64,000 nucleotides of DNA from Streptococcus equinus ATCC 9812 (GCF_000187265.1 NZ_GL698429.1:1138929-1202928), one strand, 5' to 3'; counted from the stretch's first letter, positions 7,431 through 17,615 are shown. Numbers and translations: made by a program. The notes: generated by a model from the sequence alone, not told the origin.

Positions 7431-7468
7431 CAAAAACGTTTTCAATTATTCTTAAAAAAGAGTATGAT
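7431..7468 (+). promoter_or_regulatory. Promoter with cre-like element for the flavin reductase pair
   Basis: TTCAAT (7441-7446) and TATGAT (7463-7468) with a 16-base spacer. AAAAACGTTTTCAA overlaps the -35 and resembles a CcpA site on the opposite strand. Moderate evidence only. Confidence 0.4.
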
Positions 7469-7502
7469 GAAAGTAACAATTTGTAAAAAGGGAGTAAATT
7501 AT

Positions 7503-8102
7503 ATGAAATTAGTTGCTATTGTCGGAACGAATTCTGAGCGTTCTACCAACCGTAAGTTGTTAAAATTTATGGCAAAGCATTTTTCAGATAAGGCTGACAT
7601 TGAACTTCTTGAAATCAAAGATTTACCAGCTTTCAACGAACCTGAAGACAAGCTAGCTCCTACTAGTGTCGAAGGATTTTCTAAGAAAATTGCTAGCGCA
7701 GATGGTGTTATCATTGCAACGCCTGAGTATGACCATACTATCCCAGCGCCTTTGTCTTCTGCTCTCGAATGGATTGCCTACACTAGTCGCGCTCTTATCA
7801 ATAAACCAACTATGATTGTAGGTGCTTCTCTTGGTGCTCTTGGAACTTCACGCGCACAAGCACACCTCCGCCAAATCTTAGATGCCCCTGAGTTGAAAGC
7901 ACGTATCATGCCTGGAATCGAGTTTCTTCTCGGTCACTCCGAACAAGTTTTAGACGATGAAAATAATCTTAATAATCCTGAAAAGGTAGCTGAGCTTGAG
8001 GAGAATTTTAAAGAATTCCAAGCTTTCGTTGAGATTACCAATCAAGTTGTCAGCAAGGCTGATACTGACCGTAAAAAAGCTTTCGCTTGGGAAGTCAACT
8101 AG
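7503..8102 (+). CDS. NAD(P)H-dependent FMN reductase family protein
   Basis: 199 residues, flavodoxin-like NADPH-dependent FMN reductase fold. Seen: N-terminal [20 protein letters not shown] (FMN phosphate loop), [13 protein letters not shown] and [19 protein letters not shown]. It should pass electrons from NAD(P)H to flavin. The start at 7503 is chosen because GGGAG precedes it and because [10 protein letters not shown] is repeated at the start of the next gene. The N-terminal domain of the downstream protein is a clear paralogue, so the pair arose by duplication. It stands 11 bases before that gene and is probably its electron-supply partner. Confidence 0.85.
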   Translation: MKLVAIVGTNSERSTNRKLLKFMAKHFSDKADIELLEIKDLPAFNEPEDKLAPTSVEGFSKKIASADGVIIATPEYDHTIPAPLSSALEWIAYTSRALINKPTMIVGASLGALGTSRAQAHLRQILDAPELKARIMPGIEFLLGHSEQVLDDENNLNNPEKVAELEENFKEFQAFVEITNQVVSKADTDRKKAFAWEVN

Positions 8103-8113
8103 GAGGTGCATTT

Positions 8114-10528
8114 ATGAAATTAGTTGCTATCGTCGGAACCAATGCTAAAAAATCATATAATCGACTTTTACTCCAATATATGGCAAGACATTTTGCTAAA
8201 CAAGCAGATATTGAGCTTTTAGAAATCACTGATGTCCCAATGTTTAACGAAACAGATGACCAAACAGAATCTGCTGTTATCCAAAATTTTAACACCAAAA
8301 TCACTGAAGCTGACGGTGTGATTATTGCTACACCTGAACATAATCACACTATCCCATCAAGCTTAAACAGTCTGATTGAGTGGCTATCATTTAACATTCA
8401 TCCATTGACTGGTAAGCCTGTCATGATTGTTGGAGCCTCTTATGGTATCCAAGGGTCTTCACGCGCACAGCTCCATCTTCGCCAAATTCTAGATGCTCCT
8501 GGTGTTAATGCTGTTGTCATGCCAGGTAGTGAATTTTTACTCGGTCTTGCTCATCAAGCTTTTGATGAAAATGGCGACCTCAAAGGCCAAGGCACAATTG
8601 ATTTCTTAGAATCTTGCTTCTTCCGCTTTGTTCGCTTTGCAACTATTGCTAATCAGCTCAACGAACCTGAAGACGTACGCTTTGAACCAGGTACTTACCA
8701 AGTCACAACTGTCGGACATAACGGTGAACTTCCAATGTCAGTAACCCTTTCAGAAGAACGCATCGAAGCCATCGATATTGATTCATCTGGTGAAACAGGA
8801 GGAATTGCTGATGTGGTATTCACCCGCATTCCAAATGAAATCATCGAAGGTCAAACCCTTAATGTCGATGCCATTTCTGGTGCTTCAGTTACTTCAAGAG
8901 GTGTCCTAAATGGGGTCGCGCGTGCGGTGCGCCAAGCTGGTGCTAATCCTGATGCCCTTCGTTCACGTCCAAAAGCTCCTTCAGCTCTTGATAAAGAAGA
9001 TAAAACTTACGACACAGAACTTGTCATTGTCGGTGGGGGTGGTGCTGGTTTGACAGCAGCTGCTCGTGCCCTTCAAGCTGGTAAAAAAGTCATCCTCGTT
9101 GAAAAATTCCCAGCGGTCGGTGGAAACACTGTCCGCGCTGGTGGTCCAATGAATGCCCCTGACCCTGCTTGGCAAAATACATTTGCTGCTAACCCAGGTG
9201 AAGCCCACAATCTGCAAGAATTGCATGATATTGATGAGGCAACTATCGACCCAGAATTCTTACCAGATTTCCGTGCCCTCAAATCTGAAATTGAAGAGTA
9301 TCTCAAAGACCCAACTTATCTTTTTGACTCAAAACTTCTCTACCGTATCCAAACTTATCTTGGCGGTAAACGTAAAGACCTCAAAGGGCATGAGATCCAC
9401 GGCAATTATGAACTTATTCGTGTTCTAACAGAACATGCTCTTGAATCTGTTCGCTGGTTGGAAAATATCGGTGTCAAATTTCTACGTGATGAGGTAACTA
9501 TGCCAGTTGGTGCTATTTGGCGTCGTGGTCATAAACCAAAAGTTCCAATGGGAGTTGCCTACATCGCTGTTTTGAAAAATTTCGTTTTGAAAAACGGAGG
9601 AATCATTCTAACAGATACCCAAGTTAAAGAACTTATTGTTACAGACGGTGTTGTTACAGGTGTTAAAGGAAGCGGACGTAACGGTCAAACCATTACAGTC
9701 AACGGTAAAGCAGTCATTTTGACAACAGGTGGTTTTGCTGCCAATACTAAAATGCTTCAACAATACAACACTTATTGGTCAGAAATCGATGATGACATTG
9801 CGACATCAAATACACCTGCTGCTACTGGTGACGGTATCCTACTTGGTCAATCTGTTGGTGCAGACCTTGTCGGTATGGGATTCAGCCAAATGATGCCCGT
9901 ATCAGACCCAGTTACTGGTGCTCTCTTCACAGGTTTGCAAGTTCCGCCAGCAAACTTTATCATGGTCAATACCAAAGGTAAACGATTCGTCGATGAATAT
10001 GGTAGCCGTGACCAATTATCTCAAGCAGCTATTGATAACGGTGGTCTCTTCTATCTTATCGCAGATGAAAACATCAAAGAAACAGCCTACAACACTAGCC
10101 AAGAAAAAATTGATGCCCAAGTTGAAGCAGGTACCCTCTTTAAGGCTGATACCTTGGAAGAATTGGCTGAGCAAATCAACATTGACCCAGCTACTTTGGT
10201 AGAAACAATTACCAATTACAATTCATACGTTGATGCTGGTCATGACCCTGAATTTGACAAAGGTGCCTTCGACCTCAAAGTCGAAAAAGCACCATTCTAC
10301 GCAACACCACGTAAACCAGCCACACACCACACGATGGGTGGTCTAAAAATCGATACTCACGCCCATGTCATCAACGAAGATGGCAAAATTATCAAAGGTC
10401 TCTTTGCTGCTGGTGAAGTTGCAGGTGGACTCCACGCAGGTAACCGACTCGGTGGTAACTCACTAACAGACATCTTCACATTTGGACGTATCGCAACTGA
10501 TACCGCAATCAAAGAATATCTTGATTAA
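8114..10528 (+). CDS. Three-domain flavoprotein reductase of fumarate reductase type (FMN reductase + FMN_bind + FAD_binding_2)
   Basis: 804 residues. Residues 1-190 repeat the FMN reductase of the previous gene ([22 protein letters not shown]). About 195-280 is an FMN_bind domain with DAISGASVT, the ApbE-type flavinylation motif D-x-x-(S/T)-G-A-(S/T) for covalent FMN. About 300-804 is a FAD_binding_2 domain of the fumarate/urocanate/acrylate reductase family: [18 protein letters not shown] binds FAD, and [10 protein letters not shown] and [11 protein letters not shown] are typical of the active-site half. All three parts in one cytoplasmic chain imply NAD(P)H to FMN to FMN to FAD to an unsaturated carboxylate. 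Fumarate is the usual guess; the substrate is not settled by sequence. Start chosen at 8114 behind AGGAGGT. The ApbE transferase is not in this window. Confidence 0.88.
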   Translation: MKLVAIVGTNAKKSYNRLLLQYMARHFAKQADIELLEITDVPMFNETDDQTESAVIQNFNTKITEADGVIIATPEHNHTIPSSLNSLIEWLSFNIHPLTGKPVMIVGASYGIQGSSRAQLHLRQILDAPGVNAVVMPGSEFLLGLAHQAFDENGDLKGQGTIDFLESCFFRFVRFATIANQLNEPEDVRFEPGTYQVTTVGHNGELPMSVTLSEERIEAIDIDSSGETGGIADVVFTRIPNEIIEGQTLNVDAISGASVTSRGVLNGVARAVRQAGANPDALRSRPKAPSALDKEDKTYDTELVIVGGGGAGLTAAARALQAGKKVILVEKFPAVGGNTVRAGGPMNAPDPAWQNTFAANPGEAHNLQELHDIDEATIDPEFLPDFRALKSEIEEYLKDPTYLFDSKLLYRIQTYLGGKRKDLKGHEIHGNYELIRVLTEHALESVRWLENIGVKFLRDEVTMPVGAIWRRGHKPKVPMGVAYIAVLKNFVLKNGGIILTDTQVKELIVTDGVVTGVKGSGRNGQTITVNGKAVILTTGGFAANTKMLQQYNTYWSEIDDDIATSNTPAATGDGILLGQSVGADLVGMGFSQMMPVSDPVTGALFTGLQVPPANFIMVNTKGKRFVDEYGSRDQLSQAAIDNGGLFYLIADENIKETAYNTSQEKIDAQVEAGTLFKADTLEELAEQINIDPATLVETITNYNSYVDAGHDPEFDKGAFDLKVEKAPFYATPRKPATHHTMGGLKIDTHAHVINEDGKIIKGLFAAGEVAGGLHAGNRLGGNSLTDIFTFGRIATDTAIKEYLD

Positions 10529-10604
10529 GATTGAAGCATGCTTCTTTGACAATAAAAGTTACTTCATGCTAACAACAACTAAGATTTGTGTAAATCTAAC
10601 ATAA

Positions 10605-10635
10605 GAAAAACACCCTGCTTGCCAAAGCTAGGGTG
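10605..10635 (-). terminator. Second terminator of the alcohol dehydrogenase gene
   Basis: CACCCT...AGGGTG stem with inner GCTT/AAGC; the T-run (TTTTTC) lies on the minus-strand side. Confidence 0.6.
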
Positions 10636-10663
10636 AAAAAACCTTCCGAAAAATTTCGGGAGG
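10636..10663 (-). terminator. First terminator of the alcohol dehydrogenase gene
   Basis: CCTCCCGAAA/TTTCGGAAGG stem followed on the minus strand by TTTTTT. Two hairpins in tandem end the convergent dehydrogenase transcript. Confidence 0.7.
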
Positions 10664-10688
10664 CTATGTTAACAGCTTAAGCGTTAGG

Positions 10689-11732
10689 TTAGTCCATGAC
10701 AATCATTGATTTGATTGCTTTGCGGTCTTGCATGTCTTTGTAGGCTTGGTTGATGTCGTCCAAGTGATAAGTATTTGTAAAGACGCGACCTGGGTTGATG
10801 TCACCGTCAAGGACTGCTTTAAGAAGGAGTTGTTTGTCGTAGGTAGTGACAGAAGCTGAACCGCCTCCGACAGTAATGTTTTGTGCAAATGTTGAACCTA
10901 GCGGACGATTATTGTAATGAGGGACACCAACAAATCCAACACGTCCGCCATTGTGGATAACACCGAGAGCTTGCTCGATAGCGGCTTCTGTACCGACACA
11001 TTCAAGAGCAGCGTCAGCTCCTCCGCCGAGAATTTGACGAACCTTAGCAATGCCTTCTTCACCGCGTTCAGCAACGACAGCGGTAGCTCCTGAAGCAAGC
11101 GCCATTTGTTGACGGTCTTCGTGTCGGCTCATCAAGACAATCTGAGAAGCTCCGCGCATTTTCGCCGCAATAACGGCACATTGTCCAACCGCTCCATCAC
11201 CGATAACAACGACTTTGTCACCGCGTTTGACGTCAGCAACACGCGCAGCATGATAACCTGTTGGCATAACATCAGCCAAAGTAAGGAGTGATTTCATCAT
11301 ACCTTCTGAATAATCAGATGGTTGTCCAGGGATTTTAATCAAAGCCCAGTTAGCATAGTGGAAGCGAACATATTCTGCTTGGAAACCAGAAGACCAGTTG
11401 CTATAACCTGGGTGGTTATCACACGTTCCGTCAAAACCAGCACGGCAAGCATCACATTCCCCACAACCGTGAGTAAATGGTACGATGACAAAATCACCAG
11501 GTTGTACGGTCGTAATGGCAGAACCAACTTCTTCAACAATACCAAGAGCTTCGTGACCTGAGTTTTCAGAATGTGCAGCTTTTTCATCACCATTAGCATA
11601 AGACCAAAGGTCAGAACCGCAGACACATGCTCGAACAACCTTGATAATAACATCATCGTCAGCTTGTAAAGTTGGCTTAGCCACTTCTTCAACAGTCATC
11701 AGACCAGCTTTTTCAAAAATAGCAGATTTCAT
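10689..11732 (-). CDS. Zinc-dependent alcohol dehydrogenase
   Basis: 347 residues, medium-chain dehydrogenase/reductase. Catalytic zinc ligands are the Cys in VCGSD and the GHEALG motif. Structural zinc ligands are seen in HGCGECDACRAGFDGTC. The Rossmann motif is VIGDGAVGQCAVI. It should oxidise alcohols or reduce aldehydes with NAD(P). The promoter about 200 bases upstream has the 19-base spacer used by MerR-type aldehyde/NmlR/AdhR regulators, which fits an aldehyde-detoxifying role. Odd: no ribosome site stands before ATGAAATCTGC, while a strong one lies about 140 bases upstream in front of a five-codon ORF in the same frame. Confidence 0.9.
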   Translation of the reverse strand: MKSAIFEKAGLMTVEEVAKPTLQADDDVIIKVVRACVCGSDLWSYANGDEKAAHSENSGHEALGIVEEVGSAITTVQPGDFVIVPFTHGCGECDACRAGFDGTCDNHPGYSNWSSGFQAEYVRFHYANWALIKIPGQPSDYSEGMMKSLLTLADVMPTGYHAARVADVKRGDKVVVIGDGAVGQCAVIAAKMRGASQIVLMSRHEDRQQMALASGATAVVAERGEEGIAKVRQILGGGADAALECVGTEAAIEQALGVIHNGGRVGFVGVPHYNNRPLGSTFAQNITVGGGSASVTTYDKQLLLKAVLDGDINPGRVFTNTYHLDDINQAYKDMQDRKAIKSMIVMD

Positions 11733-11935
11733 AAATAAGATACCGAGCCCGTATACGACAAAGTAAAAATAGGAAATCGACCGATGATGCTTGCATATAG
11801 GAAGATTTATCTTTTTTACACAGTCGGTAGGGCAAGTTCAATTATCATCAAACATGATGAACTGAACCTCTCCTTTCTACTTTTTTAGCAAATGATAAGA
11901 TAATAAATGTTAGAGTTCCATCTCTTAACACACTC
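11733..11935 (-). promoter_or_regulatory. Structured leader of the alcohol dehydrogenase gene with a 5-codon ORF
   Basis: About 200 transcribed bases precede the ATG. AAAGGAGAGG is followed by ATG TTT GAT GAT AAT TGA (MFDDN), in the same frame as the dehydrogenase, and by an ATCAT/ATGAT hairpin flanked by GTTC/GAAC. No protein gene is seen. It could be a translational attenuator or the scar of an insertion between ribosome site and gene. Confidence 0.4.
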
Positions 11936-11966
11936 ATTATATTCCTTGAAGTCTACTCCAAGTCAA
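11936..11966 (-). promoter_or_regulatory. MerR-type promoter with 19-base spacer and dyad operator
   Basis: TTGACT (11961-11966) and TATAAT (11936-11941) are 19 bases apart, and the spacer holds a CTTGA...TCAAG dyad. The overlong spacer with a central palindrome is the hallmark of promoters twisted into activity by MerR-family regulators. NmlR/AdhR is the likely candidate given the target gene; the regulator is not in this window. Confidence 0.7.
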
Positions 11967-11984
11967 GGACAAAATTACTTTATC

Positions 11985-12010
11985 AAAAAAGTCAGGGTTA
12001 CCCCTGACCT
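11985..12010 (-). terminator. Terminator of trxA
   Basis: GTCAGGG-GTAA-CCCTGAC followed on the minus strand by TTTTTT. Confidence 0.8.
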
Positions 12011-12017
12011 TAATTGA

Positions 12018-12332
12018 TTAACTCAATTCAGCAACGATTGCTTTGATTTGGTCTTTAGTGTGAACACCAGCAACTTGTTTCACAACTTCACCATCTTTTT
12101 TGAAAAGCAATGTTGGAATTGACATGATACCAAATTTTTGAGCTGTTTCTGGATTTTCGTCAACATCGATTTTAACGATTTTAAGTTCGTCTTCGTCCAT
12201 TTCTTCTGACAATTGTTCCAAGATTGGAGCTTGCATCATACATGGACCACACCATGTTGCCCAAAAGTCAACAAGGACAAGGCCTTCATTAGTTTCTGCT
12301 TCAAATGTAGCATCAGTAACATTAAGTGCCAT
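12018..12332 (-). CDS. trxA: Thioredoxin
   Basis: 104 residues, the usual length. The redox motif is [11 protein letters not shown] (about 24-34), with the cis-Pro in SIPTLLF. Cytoplasmic disulfide reductant for ribonucleotide reductase, peroxidases and methionine sulfoxide reductase, recharged by thioredoxin reductase elsewhere. Own promoter and terminator, so monocistronic. Divergent from the PAP2 gene. Confidence 0.96.
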   Translation of the reverse strand: MALNVTDATFEAETNEGLVLVDFWATWCGPCMMQAPILEQLSEEMDEDELKIVKIDVDENPETAQKFGIMSIPTLLFKKDGEVVKQVAGVHTKDQIKAIVAELS

Positions 12333-12444
12333 TATAATTACCTAGAACTTCTAAATGGGCTGACTTGTTTTTTCAATAAAAAACGGATACGAATCAGCCA
12401 AGCATCCCAAAGTTCTTTTTCCTTTTCTATTAGTTTATGAGCCT

Positions 12445-12473
12445 ATTTTACGGGAAATTTACCATTTTGACAA
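12445..12473 (-). promoter_or_regulatory. Promoter of trxA
   Basis: TTGTCA (12468-12473) and TAAAAT (12445-12450) on the minus strand, 17-base spacer. Confidence 0.55.
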
Positions 12474-12536
12474 CTAATTGCTACGGAATTTTCTTTTTTT
12501 GGAAAAATTCTCATTTTCCCCCTATTCTAGCTCATG

Positions 12537-12545
12537 TGCTATAAT
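12537..12545 (+). promoter_or_regulatory. Extended -10 promoter of the PAP2 gene
   Basis: TGC-TATAAT. It overlaps the upstream in-frame ATG at 12534, which therefore cannot be the start codon. Confidence 0.6.
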
Positions 12546-12572
12546 AAAATTATCATTACTCAGAGGAATCCT

Positions 12573-13070
12573 ATGAAAAATTATGCTGATTTTTATGCCA
12601 AAATAACTGACCCAATCCGAAAAAATCCACGCACTGTCCACAGTTTGAGACTTATCAACAGACTATTAACAGCAGTCATGTATCTGGTCTATCCGCTACT
12701 GCTTGTTTACCTTTTTTTCAAACGGCAAAGCCAACTTATCCCAGCTATCTTTATCCCTGGAGTATCGTTTATCCTTGTATCCTTGATGCGAAAAATGATT
12801 AATACACCACGTCCTTACGAAGCTTGGCAGATTAATCCCCTCATCAAAAAAGACACCAAAGGTCAATCCATGCCAAGTCGCCACGTCTTTTCAGCAACGA
12901 TTATCAGCATGGCTATTTGGCGACTAAATCCGATTTTAGGAATTCTTTTCCTTGTTTTATCGCTAGTCATCGCTATTTGCCGTGTCATTGGTGGAGTTCA
13001 CTACCCGCATGATGTTGCGGCTGGTTATCTTATTGGCATTATCTTTGGACTATTATTTTTCCTTTTTTAG
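12573..13070 (+). CDS. PAP2-family membrane phosphatase
   Basis: 165 residues with five or six hydrophobic segments. The three phosphatase signature motifs are present: KMINTPRPYE, MPSRHVFSA and RVIGGVHYPHDVAAG, giving the catalytic His residues. Likely substrates are undecaprenyl pyrophosphate or phosphatidylglycerophosphate at the outer membrane face; the sequence does not distinguish them. Start at 12573 because GAGGAATCCT precedes it and the promoter lies between it and the earlier ATG. Confidence 0.88.
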   Translation: MKNYADFYAKITDPIRKNPRTVHSLRLINRLLTAVMYLVYPLLLVYLFFKRQSQLIPAIFIPGVSFILVSLMRKMINTPRPYEAWQINPLIKKDTKGQSMPSRHVFSATIISMAIWRLNPILGILFLVLSLVIAICRVIGGVHYPHDVAAGYLIGIIFGLLFFLF

Positions 13071-13084
13071 TTATCAACATCAAA

Positions 13085-13118
13085 TCCCCAACTCAATTGA
13101 GCTGGGGATTTTTTTATC
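13085..13118 (+). terminator. Terminator of the PAP2 gene
   Basis: CCCCAACTC-AATT-GAGCTGGGG-like stem followed by TTTTTTT. Confidence 0.75.
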
Positions 13119-13140
13119 ATTTCTTCAAAAGATTTTCCAC

Positions 13141-14031
13141 TTAATTTTCAACAGGATGCAAATTTTTAAGCGATAAATCCAGAATATTCGCTGAATGCGC
13201 AATCGCTCCGCTTGACACGTATTGAACTGCCAAACCTGTGTAAGAAGCAAGATTTTCTCGAGTGACATTTCCTGAAATTTCGATTTCAGCTCTGCCATCA
13301 ATCAAAGCTACCGCTTCTTTCATAACATCGTATTCCATATTATCAAGCATAATGATATCAGCTCCAGCTTCAACCGTTTCTTTAACCATATCAAGTGTTT
13401 CCACTTCGATTTCGATTTTACGGACAGATGGTGCATAAGCTTTAGCAGCAAGAACTGCCTCTTTAACACCACCAGCAGCATCGATGTGATTATCTTTTAG
13501 CAAAACACCGTCTGATAAGTTGTAACGGTGTTTTTTACCGCCACCAACTTTAATAGCATATTTTTCAAAAATACGGTTATTTGGCGTTGTTTTACGTGAA
13601 TCAAGCAACGTAATCGGGCTATCTTTTAAAAGGTCTGTCATTTCATGCGTGTAAGTCGCAATCCCGCTCATGCGTTGAAGATAGTTGAGTGCAGTGCGTT
13701 CTCCTGAAAGAAGGACACGAATATCACCACGAACAGACTCAGAAATCAAAAATGAACGTTCTTTCGGATTTTCTTGGTAGAGTGTTGTTGGGTAAATTTG
13801 CACGTAAGACATATCCTTAAGTTCGATACCGTGTTTTAGTGAAATCGCTAGCGCATCACCAGTTAAATGTTTGAAGTTTGTACTGTTTGTATACAAACCA
13901 CCAACACCACCACTGGCAAGAACTGTCACATCAGCTGTAATCTTTTTAAGTTCACCATTTGAAAGGCGCACAATACCACCGTAACAACGATTATCTTCTT
14001 CTAAGATATCAAGCAGACAAGTATCTTCCAT
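13141..14031 (-). pseudogene. Deletion chimera: middle of L-aspartate oxidase (NadB) fused in frame to C-terminal NadC
   Basis: Residues 1 to about 103 are the middle of NadB (ADVTVLASGGVGGLYTNST, HGIELKDMSYVQIYPTTLY, FLISESVRGD). From about 104 the chain is quinolinate phosphoribosyltransferase (RVLLSGERTALNYLQRMSG, DSRKTTPNNR, KVGGGKKHRYNL, GVLLKDNHID, MLDNMEYD) to its natural C-terminus. The FAD-binding N-terminus of NadB, the NadB C-terminus and the N-terminal domain of NadC (about 100 residues) are missing, and no nadA is seen. One in-frame deletion between nadB and nadC plus a 5' loss explains this. De novo NAD synthesis by this locus is lost; the NadC half lacks the N-terminal domain that builds the active site at the dimer interface. 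The open frame may still make protein. Confidence 0.85.
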
Positions 14032-14169
14032 TAAAGTTACATTTCAGTATACCAAAAAATCTTGCTTGTGAACGTCAATGTCGTAAACGGTTAAAATTCA
14101 GTCGCTAACCGCTATTTTTTTATAGGAAGAAGTTGAAAATTATGGTTGCTCACAACTAAAAATAACTCA

Positions 14170-14197
14170 AAAAAGCCTAGGACAGTCCTAGACTTTT
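14170..14197 (-). terminator. Terminator of mutS2
   Basis: GTCTAGGACTGTCCTAGGC hairpin followed on the minus strand by TTTTTTG. Confidence 0.75.
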
Positions 14198-14202
14198 TAC
14201 AT

Positions 14203-16539
14203 TTAACCAAGATTTGCGATGGTACAGCCACTGCCACCTGCATTTTGTGGGGCGTAGCCGAATGATTTGACATGTTTGTTGCGGCGAAGGTATTTTGTGA
14301 CCCCTTCACGAATAACACCTGTTCCGATACCGTGAATGATATCAACTTGAGCCATGTTATTAAGCAAGGCTTGGTCGATAAATTCATCCAATTCTTGCAT
14401 AGCTTCTTCATAACGTTTACCACGAAGGTCAAGTCGAGCACGTGGTCCAGCTGATTTCTTGCTTTTCTTAACAACATGAACTTGTTTTTTCTTAGGTTTT
14501 TGCACTTCTTCTTGAACTTTGACAAGGCTAAATTCGTCTTCTTTAAGCGTCATCTTAATGAGACCAACTTGCGCTTCCCATTTACCGTTTTTCGTTTGGT
14601 TGATCAAGGTTCCGCGTTGACCATAAGCTGTGACGATAATATCATCACCCACGCGCGGTGCACGCAATTTCTTAGCTTTCTTAAGAACTTTATTTTTCGA
14701 TAAATCAACTTCAGGTGCCAATTTTTTCAACTGACTTTTAGCTTCAATGACTTCGTGTGGTTTAAGACTTGCTTTGTGGTGAAGATTTTTAAGGATTTCT
14801 TCACTTTCAGCCATGGCTTTATCCACAATTTCTTGTGCCTTAGCAGAAGCTTTTTCAAGTTCTTTGTCTTTTGCATGTGAGAATTCATTGTAAAGTTTCT
14901 TGACTGCACGATTGAATTTAAGGTTATCTTGTTCAACTTCTTTGATATGGTCAAGACGTTTGCGACTTTCATGCGTTTGTTCTTCCAAACGTTCGATGAT
15001 GCGGTTAACATCCGTATCAGAATCCGTCAAACGCTCTGCTTCGTTGACAATCACTTCTGCAAGACCTAAACGACGAGCGATTTCAAAGGCATTTGAGCGT
15101 CCTGGCACACCTTGCATGAAATGATAAGTCGGGCTCAAAGTCTCTGTGTCAAATTCCATGCTGGCATTTTCAACAAACTCTGTCTCGATACCGTAAGCTT
15201 TTAGTTCAGGATAGTGAGTTGTTGCCATGGTTTTCACTTGTGTCAAACGCAAATGCTCCAAGATTGAAATGGCAAGACTTGCCCCTTCTTGTGGGTCAGT
15301 TCCTGCCCCCAATTCATCCACAAGGACCAAGCTATCTTTATCAGCAGCTGCCAAGATATCCACAATATTTGTCATATGGCTTGAGAATGTTGACAGGCTT
15401 TGCTCGATAGATTGTTCATCACCGATGTCAGCAAAAATCTCATTGAAAACAGCAACTTTACTACCTTTGTCAGCTAGGATTGGAAGTCCTGATTGTGCCA
15501 TAAGCTGCGCTAATCCCAAAGTTTTCAACATGACGGTTTTACCACCGGTATTTGGACCAGTGATAACGATCACTGTCAATTCATCAAGGAAATGAAGGTC
15601 ATTTGCGATAGGATTTGTCAACAGCGGGTGACGAGCTTGTAAGAGCTGAACGGTCTTATCTGTGGATAATTGTGGAACGACTGCTTTGTTTTCCTGCATG
15701 AAAAGAAATTTTGCACGTACAAAATCCAAGTGTCCTAAAACCCAAGCATTGTTGCGAATAATATTAGTATGCGGACGAAGCATATTTGACAACTCACGCA
15801 AAATACGTGCCATTTCATGACGTTCATCTGCGCGCAATTGTGTGATTTCTTCGTTTAATTGGACAACGGCGCGTGGTTCAATATAAACAGTGCTTCCTGA
15901 TGCTGAAATATCATGCACAACCCCTGAAATACGATTGCGGTAGCTATTTTTCACAGGTAAAACTGCACGACCATTACGGCTTGCAATCAAAGTCTCTGTC
16001 AAATGGTCAGCTTGCTTTTTCAAAATATCTTGCAAAACTTGACGCACGCGGCTTTCATCATGATTGATTTGACGACGAATACGGTCAAGTTCATGACTTG
16101 CAAAATTTTCAATAAAACCGCCATCGTTGATCGCTTGAAGACTACCCTGCAGACTTGGTAGAAGTTCGATTTTTTCAAAAAGATTATTGAGCGCATGCAG
16201 CTCGACATTTTCTAAATCATTGTAAAAATGTTTAACTTCTGCAGAAACTTGCAAGATTTTTTTGATGTCGATAATCTCTGAAACGTTAACATCAGCATCC
16301 AATTCTAAGCGACGCATACTTTCAGAAATATCACGCAAACTGCCAAGACCAAATCCGTGTTGCTCAATGAAAATCTGCTCCATATCAGACATTTCATCAA
16401 ATGAACGTGAGATACGATCTGGTTCAGTCATTGGAGAAAGTTTACGTAATTCCTCCTGCCCTTGCTCAGTTTGTAAATAGCCAGCAAAAAGTTGCTTGAC
16501 CTTATCAAATTCTAACTGTTCTAAAATTCTGTTATTCAT
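14203..16539 (-). CDS. mutS2: Endonuclease MutS2
   Basis: 778 residues, family length. The MutS-type core has Walker A GPNTGGKT, Walker [17 protein letters not shown] and the signature [12 protein letters not shown] long coiled clamp (about 515-600) and a KOW-like segment follow. The C-terminal Smr nuclease domain (about 700-778) shows [12 protein letters not shown] and [12 protein letters not shown]. It acts in suppression of recombination and, in Firmicutes, in rescue of collided ribosomes. Lies after zapA and cvpA in the usual streptococcal order, 108 bases after cvpA. Confidence 0.96.
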   Translation of the reverse strand: MNNRILEQLEFDKVKQLFAGYLQTEQGQEELRKLSPMTEPDRISRSFDEMSDMEQIFIEQHGFGLGSLRDISESMRRLELDADVNVSEIIDIKKILQVSAEVKHFYNDLENVELHALNNLFEKIELLPSLQGSLQAINDGGFIENFASHELDRIRRQINHDESRVRQVLQDILKKQADHLTETLIASRNGRAVLPVKNSYRNRISGVVHDISASGSTVYIEPRAVVQLNEEITQLRADERHEMARILRELSNMLRPHTNIIRNNAWVLGHLDFVRAKFLFMQENKAVVPQLSTDKTVQLLQARHPLLTNPIANDLHFLDELTVIVITGPNTGGKTVMLKTLGLAQLMAQSGLPILADKGSKVAVFNEIFADIGDEQSIEQSLSTFSSHMTNIVDILAAADKDSLVLVDELGAGTDPQEGASLAISILEHLRLTQVKTMATTHYPELKAYGIETEFVENASMEFDTETLSPTYHFMQGVPGRSNAFEIARRLGLAEVIVNEAERLTDSDTDVNRIIERLEEQTHESRKRLDHIKEVEQDNLKFNRAVKKLYNEFSHAKDKELEKASAKAQEIVDKAMAESEEILKNLHHKASLKPHEVIEAKSQLKKLAPEVDLSKNKVLKKAKKLRAPRVGDDIIVTAYGQRGTLINQTKNGKWEAQVGLIKMTLKEDEFSLVKVQEEVQKPKKKQVHVVKKSKKSAGPRARLDLRGKRYEEAMQELDEFIDQALLNNMAQVDIIHGIGTGVIREGVTKYLRRNKHVKSFGYAPQNAGGSGCTIANLG

Positions 16540-16647
16540 ATCACTATTATACCAAAACTCATCTCATCAAGCGCCATTTGGCACTTGTGTTTTCCTTTAA
16601 ATATAAACTGAATAAGTCTGAGATAAACTACCCCAGACTCTTTTACA

Positions 16648-17196
16648 TTATCCTAAAATTGCTGTCACCCATAGTGACTTAATGATTCCCGCTAGTGGCT
16701 GAAAATCATTAATAATTAGACGTGCTAACCAACTACTTGATAGCAAATTCTGCACCATTGACATAGGAACAGTTGCAAGTAATGTCAACAAGAGATTGCA
16801 AGATATCAGTGTTACTAAAATCGCCAAAACGCCACTGACACAATTAACCTTGACATTATCAAAATGATGAAGCGGCAATAAATGCACAATAATCCCTAGT
16901 AAACGAAAAAGTGCATAGACAACCATATAAATAGCTGTAAAAGCTACCCCTGCATAAAAAACTTTATCTAAATCAAAAATATTAACATCGGTGAAAAAAT
17001 TTACCACGGCTCCTTGATTCGGATTTGAATAAGGAATCCACAAAGTCAAATTTTCCGACAACGCTTGGTAAAAACGACTAGCTACAACTAATGACACAAT
17101 ACTCGCTACAAGATAATAAGCTTGCAAAATAATGCCACGTGAATAGCCAATATAAAAATGCCAAGCTAAAATCAGCAAAATAAAAACTGATAACAT
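16648..17196 (-). CDS. CvpA-family membrane protein
   Basis: 182 residues with four predicted membrane helices (about 2-35, 70-95, 102-125, 140-165). CvpA homologues are linked to colicin V export in E. coli and to envelope stress in general; the role in streptococci is unclear. Only 5 bases follow zapA, so one transcript with zapA and mutS2. Confidence 0.85.
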   Translation of the reverse strand: MLSVFILLILAWHFYIGYSRGIILQAYYLVASIVSLVVASRFYQALSENLTLWIPYSNPNQGAVVNFFTDVNIFDLDKVFYAGVAFTAIYMVVYALFRLLGIIVHLLPLHHFDNVKVNCVSGVLAILVTLISCNLLLTLLATVPMSMVQNLLSSSWLARLIINDFQPLAGIIKSLWVTAILG

Positions 17197-17201
17197 ATAT
17201 A

Positions 17202-17510
17202 TTATTCCTCTTCAGAATCAGCCTTGCTGGCTTTCTCCTTAATATCGTCAATTGTCTCAGAACGAAGCGCCATCAATTCTTTTTCCATTTTTTCAACTTC
17301 AATCTCACGACTAAGCTGAGTAGAAAGGGAATTGATAGCCATTAAAATAGCCACAGTTTCATTGTCAGCTTGTGGCAATTTTTCTTTGATTGTATTGTAT
17401 TTTTCTTTGGCTACACGCTCAACTTCTTCCATAAAGAGGTTATCTTTATCTGTTGTTAATGTGAGCGACTTCTCTCCAAAGACGAATTTATAACGATTTT
17501 TGCTTTCCAT
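17202..17510 (-). CDS. zapA: Cell division protein ZapA
   Basis: 102 residues. The N-terminal globular part (RYKFVFGEKSLTLTTDKDN) and the C-terminal coiled coil (about 50-100) match ZapA, which bundles FtsZ filaments at the division ring. AGAGGTGA precedes the ATG. First gene of zapA-cvpA-mutS2, divergent from rnhC. Confidence 0.88.
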   Translation of the reverse strand: MESKNRYKFVFGEKSLTLTTDKDNLFMEEVERVAKEKYNTIKEKLPQADNETVAILMAINSLSTQLSREIEVEKMEKELMALRSETIDDIKEKASKADSEEE

Positions 17511-17615
17511 ATAGTCACCTCTTTGACATTATACCTTAAAATGGGCATTTCGTAAAATGTAAGCGTGAAAATAGCAGTTTTCAACGGCTATTTTACCACT
17601 TTGTCTACCTTTTTA

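Noticed and set aside
12534..12572. Upstream ATG at 12534 as the PAP2 start
   Set aside because: The extended -10 box overlaps this ATG, so it is not in the message; 12573 has a ribosome site.
16615..16642. Terminator between cvpA and mutS2
   Set aside because: AGTCTG...CAGACT hairpin has a long loop and no T-run on the minus strand; the genes are probably cotranscribed.
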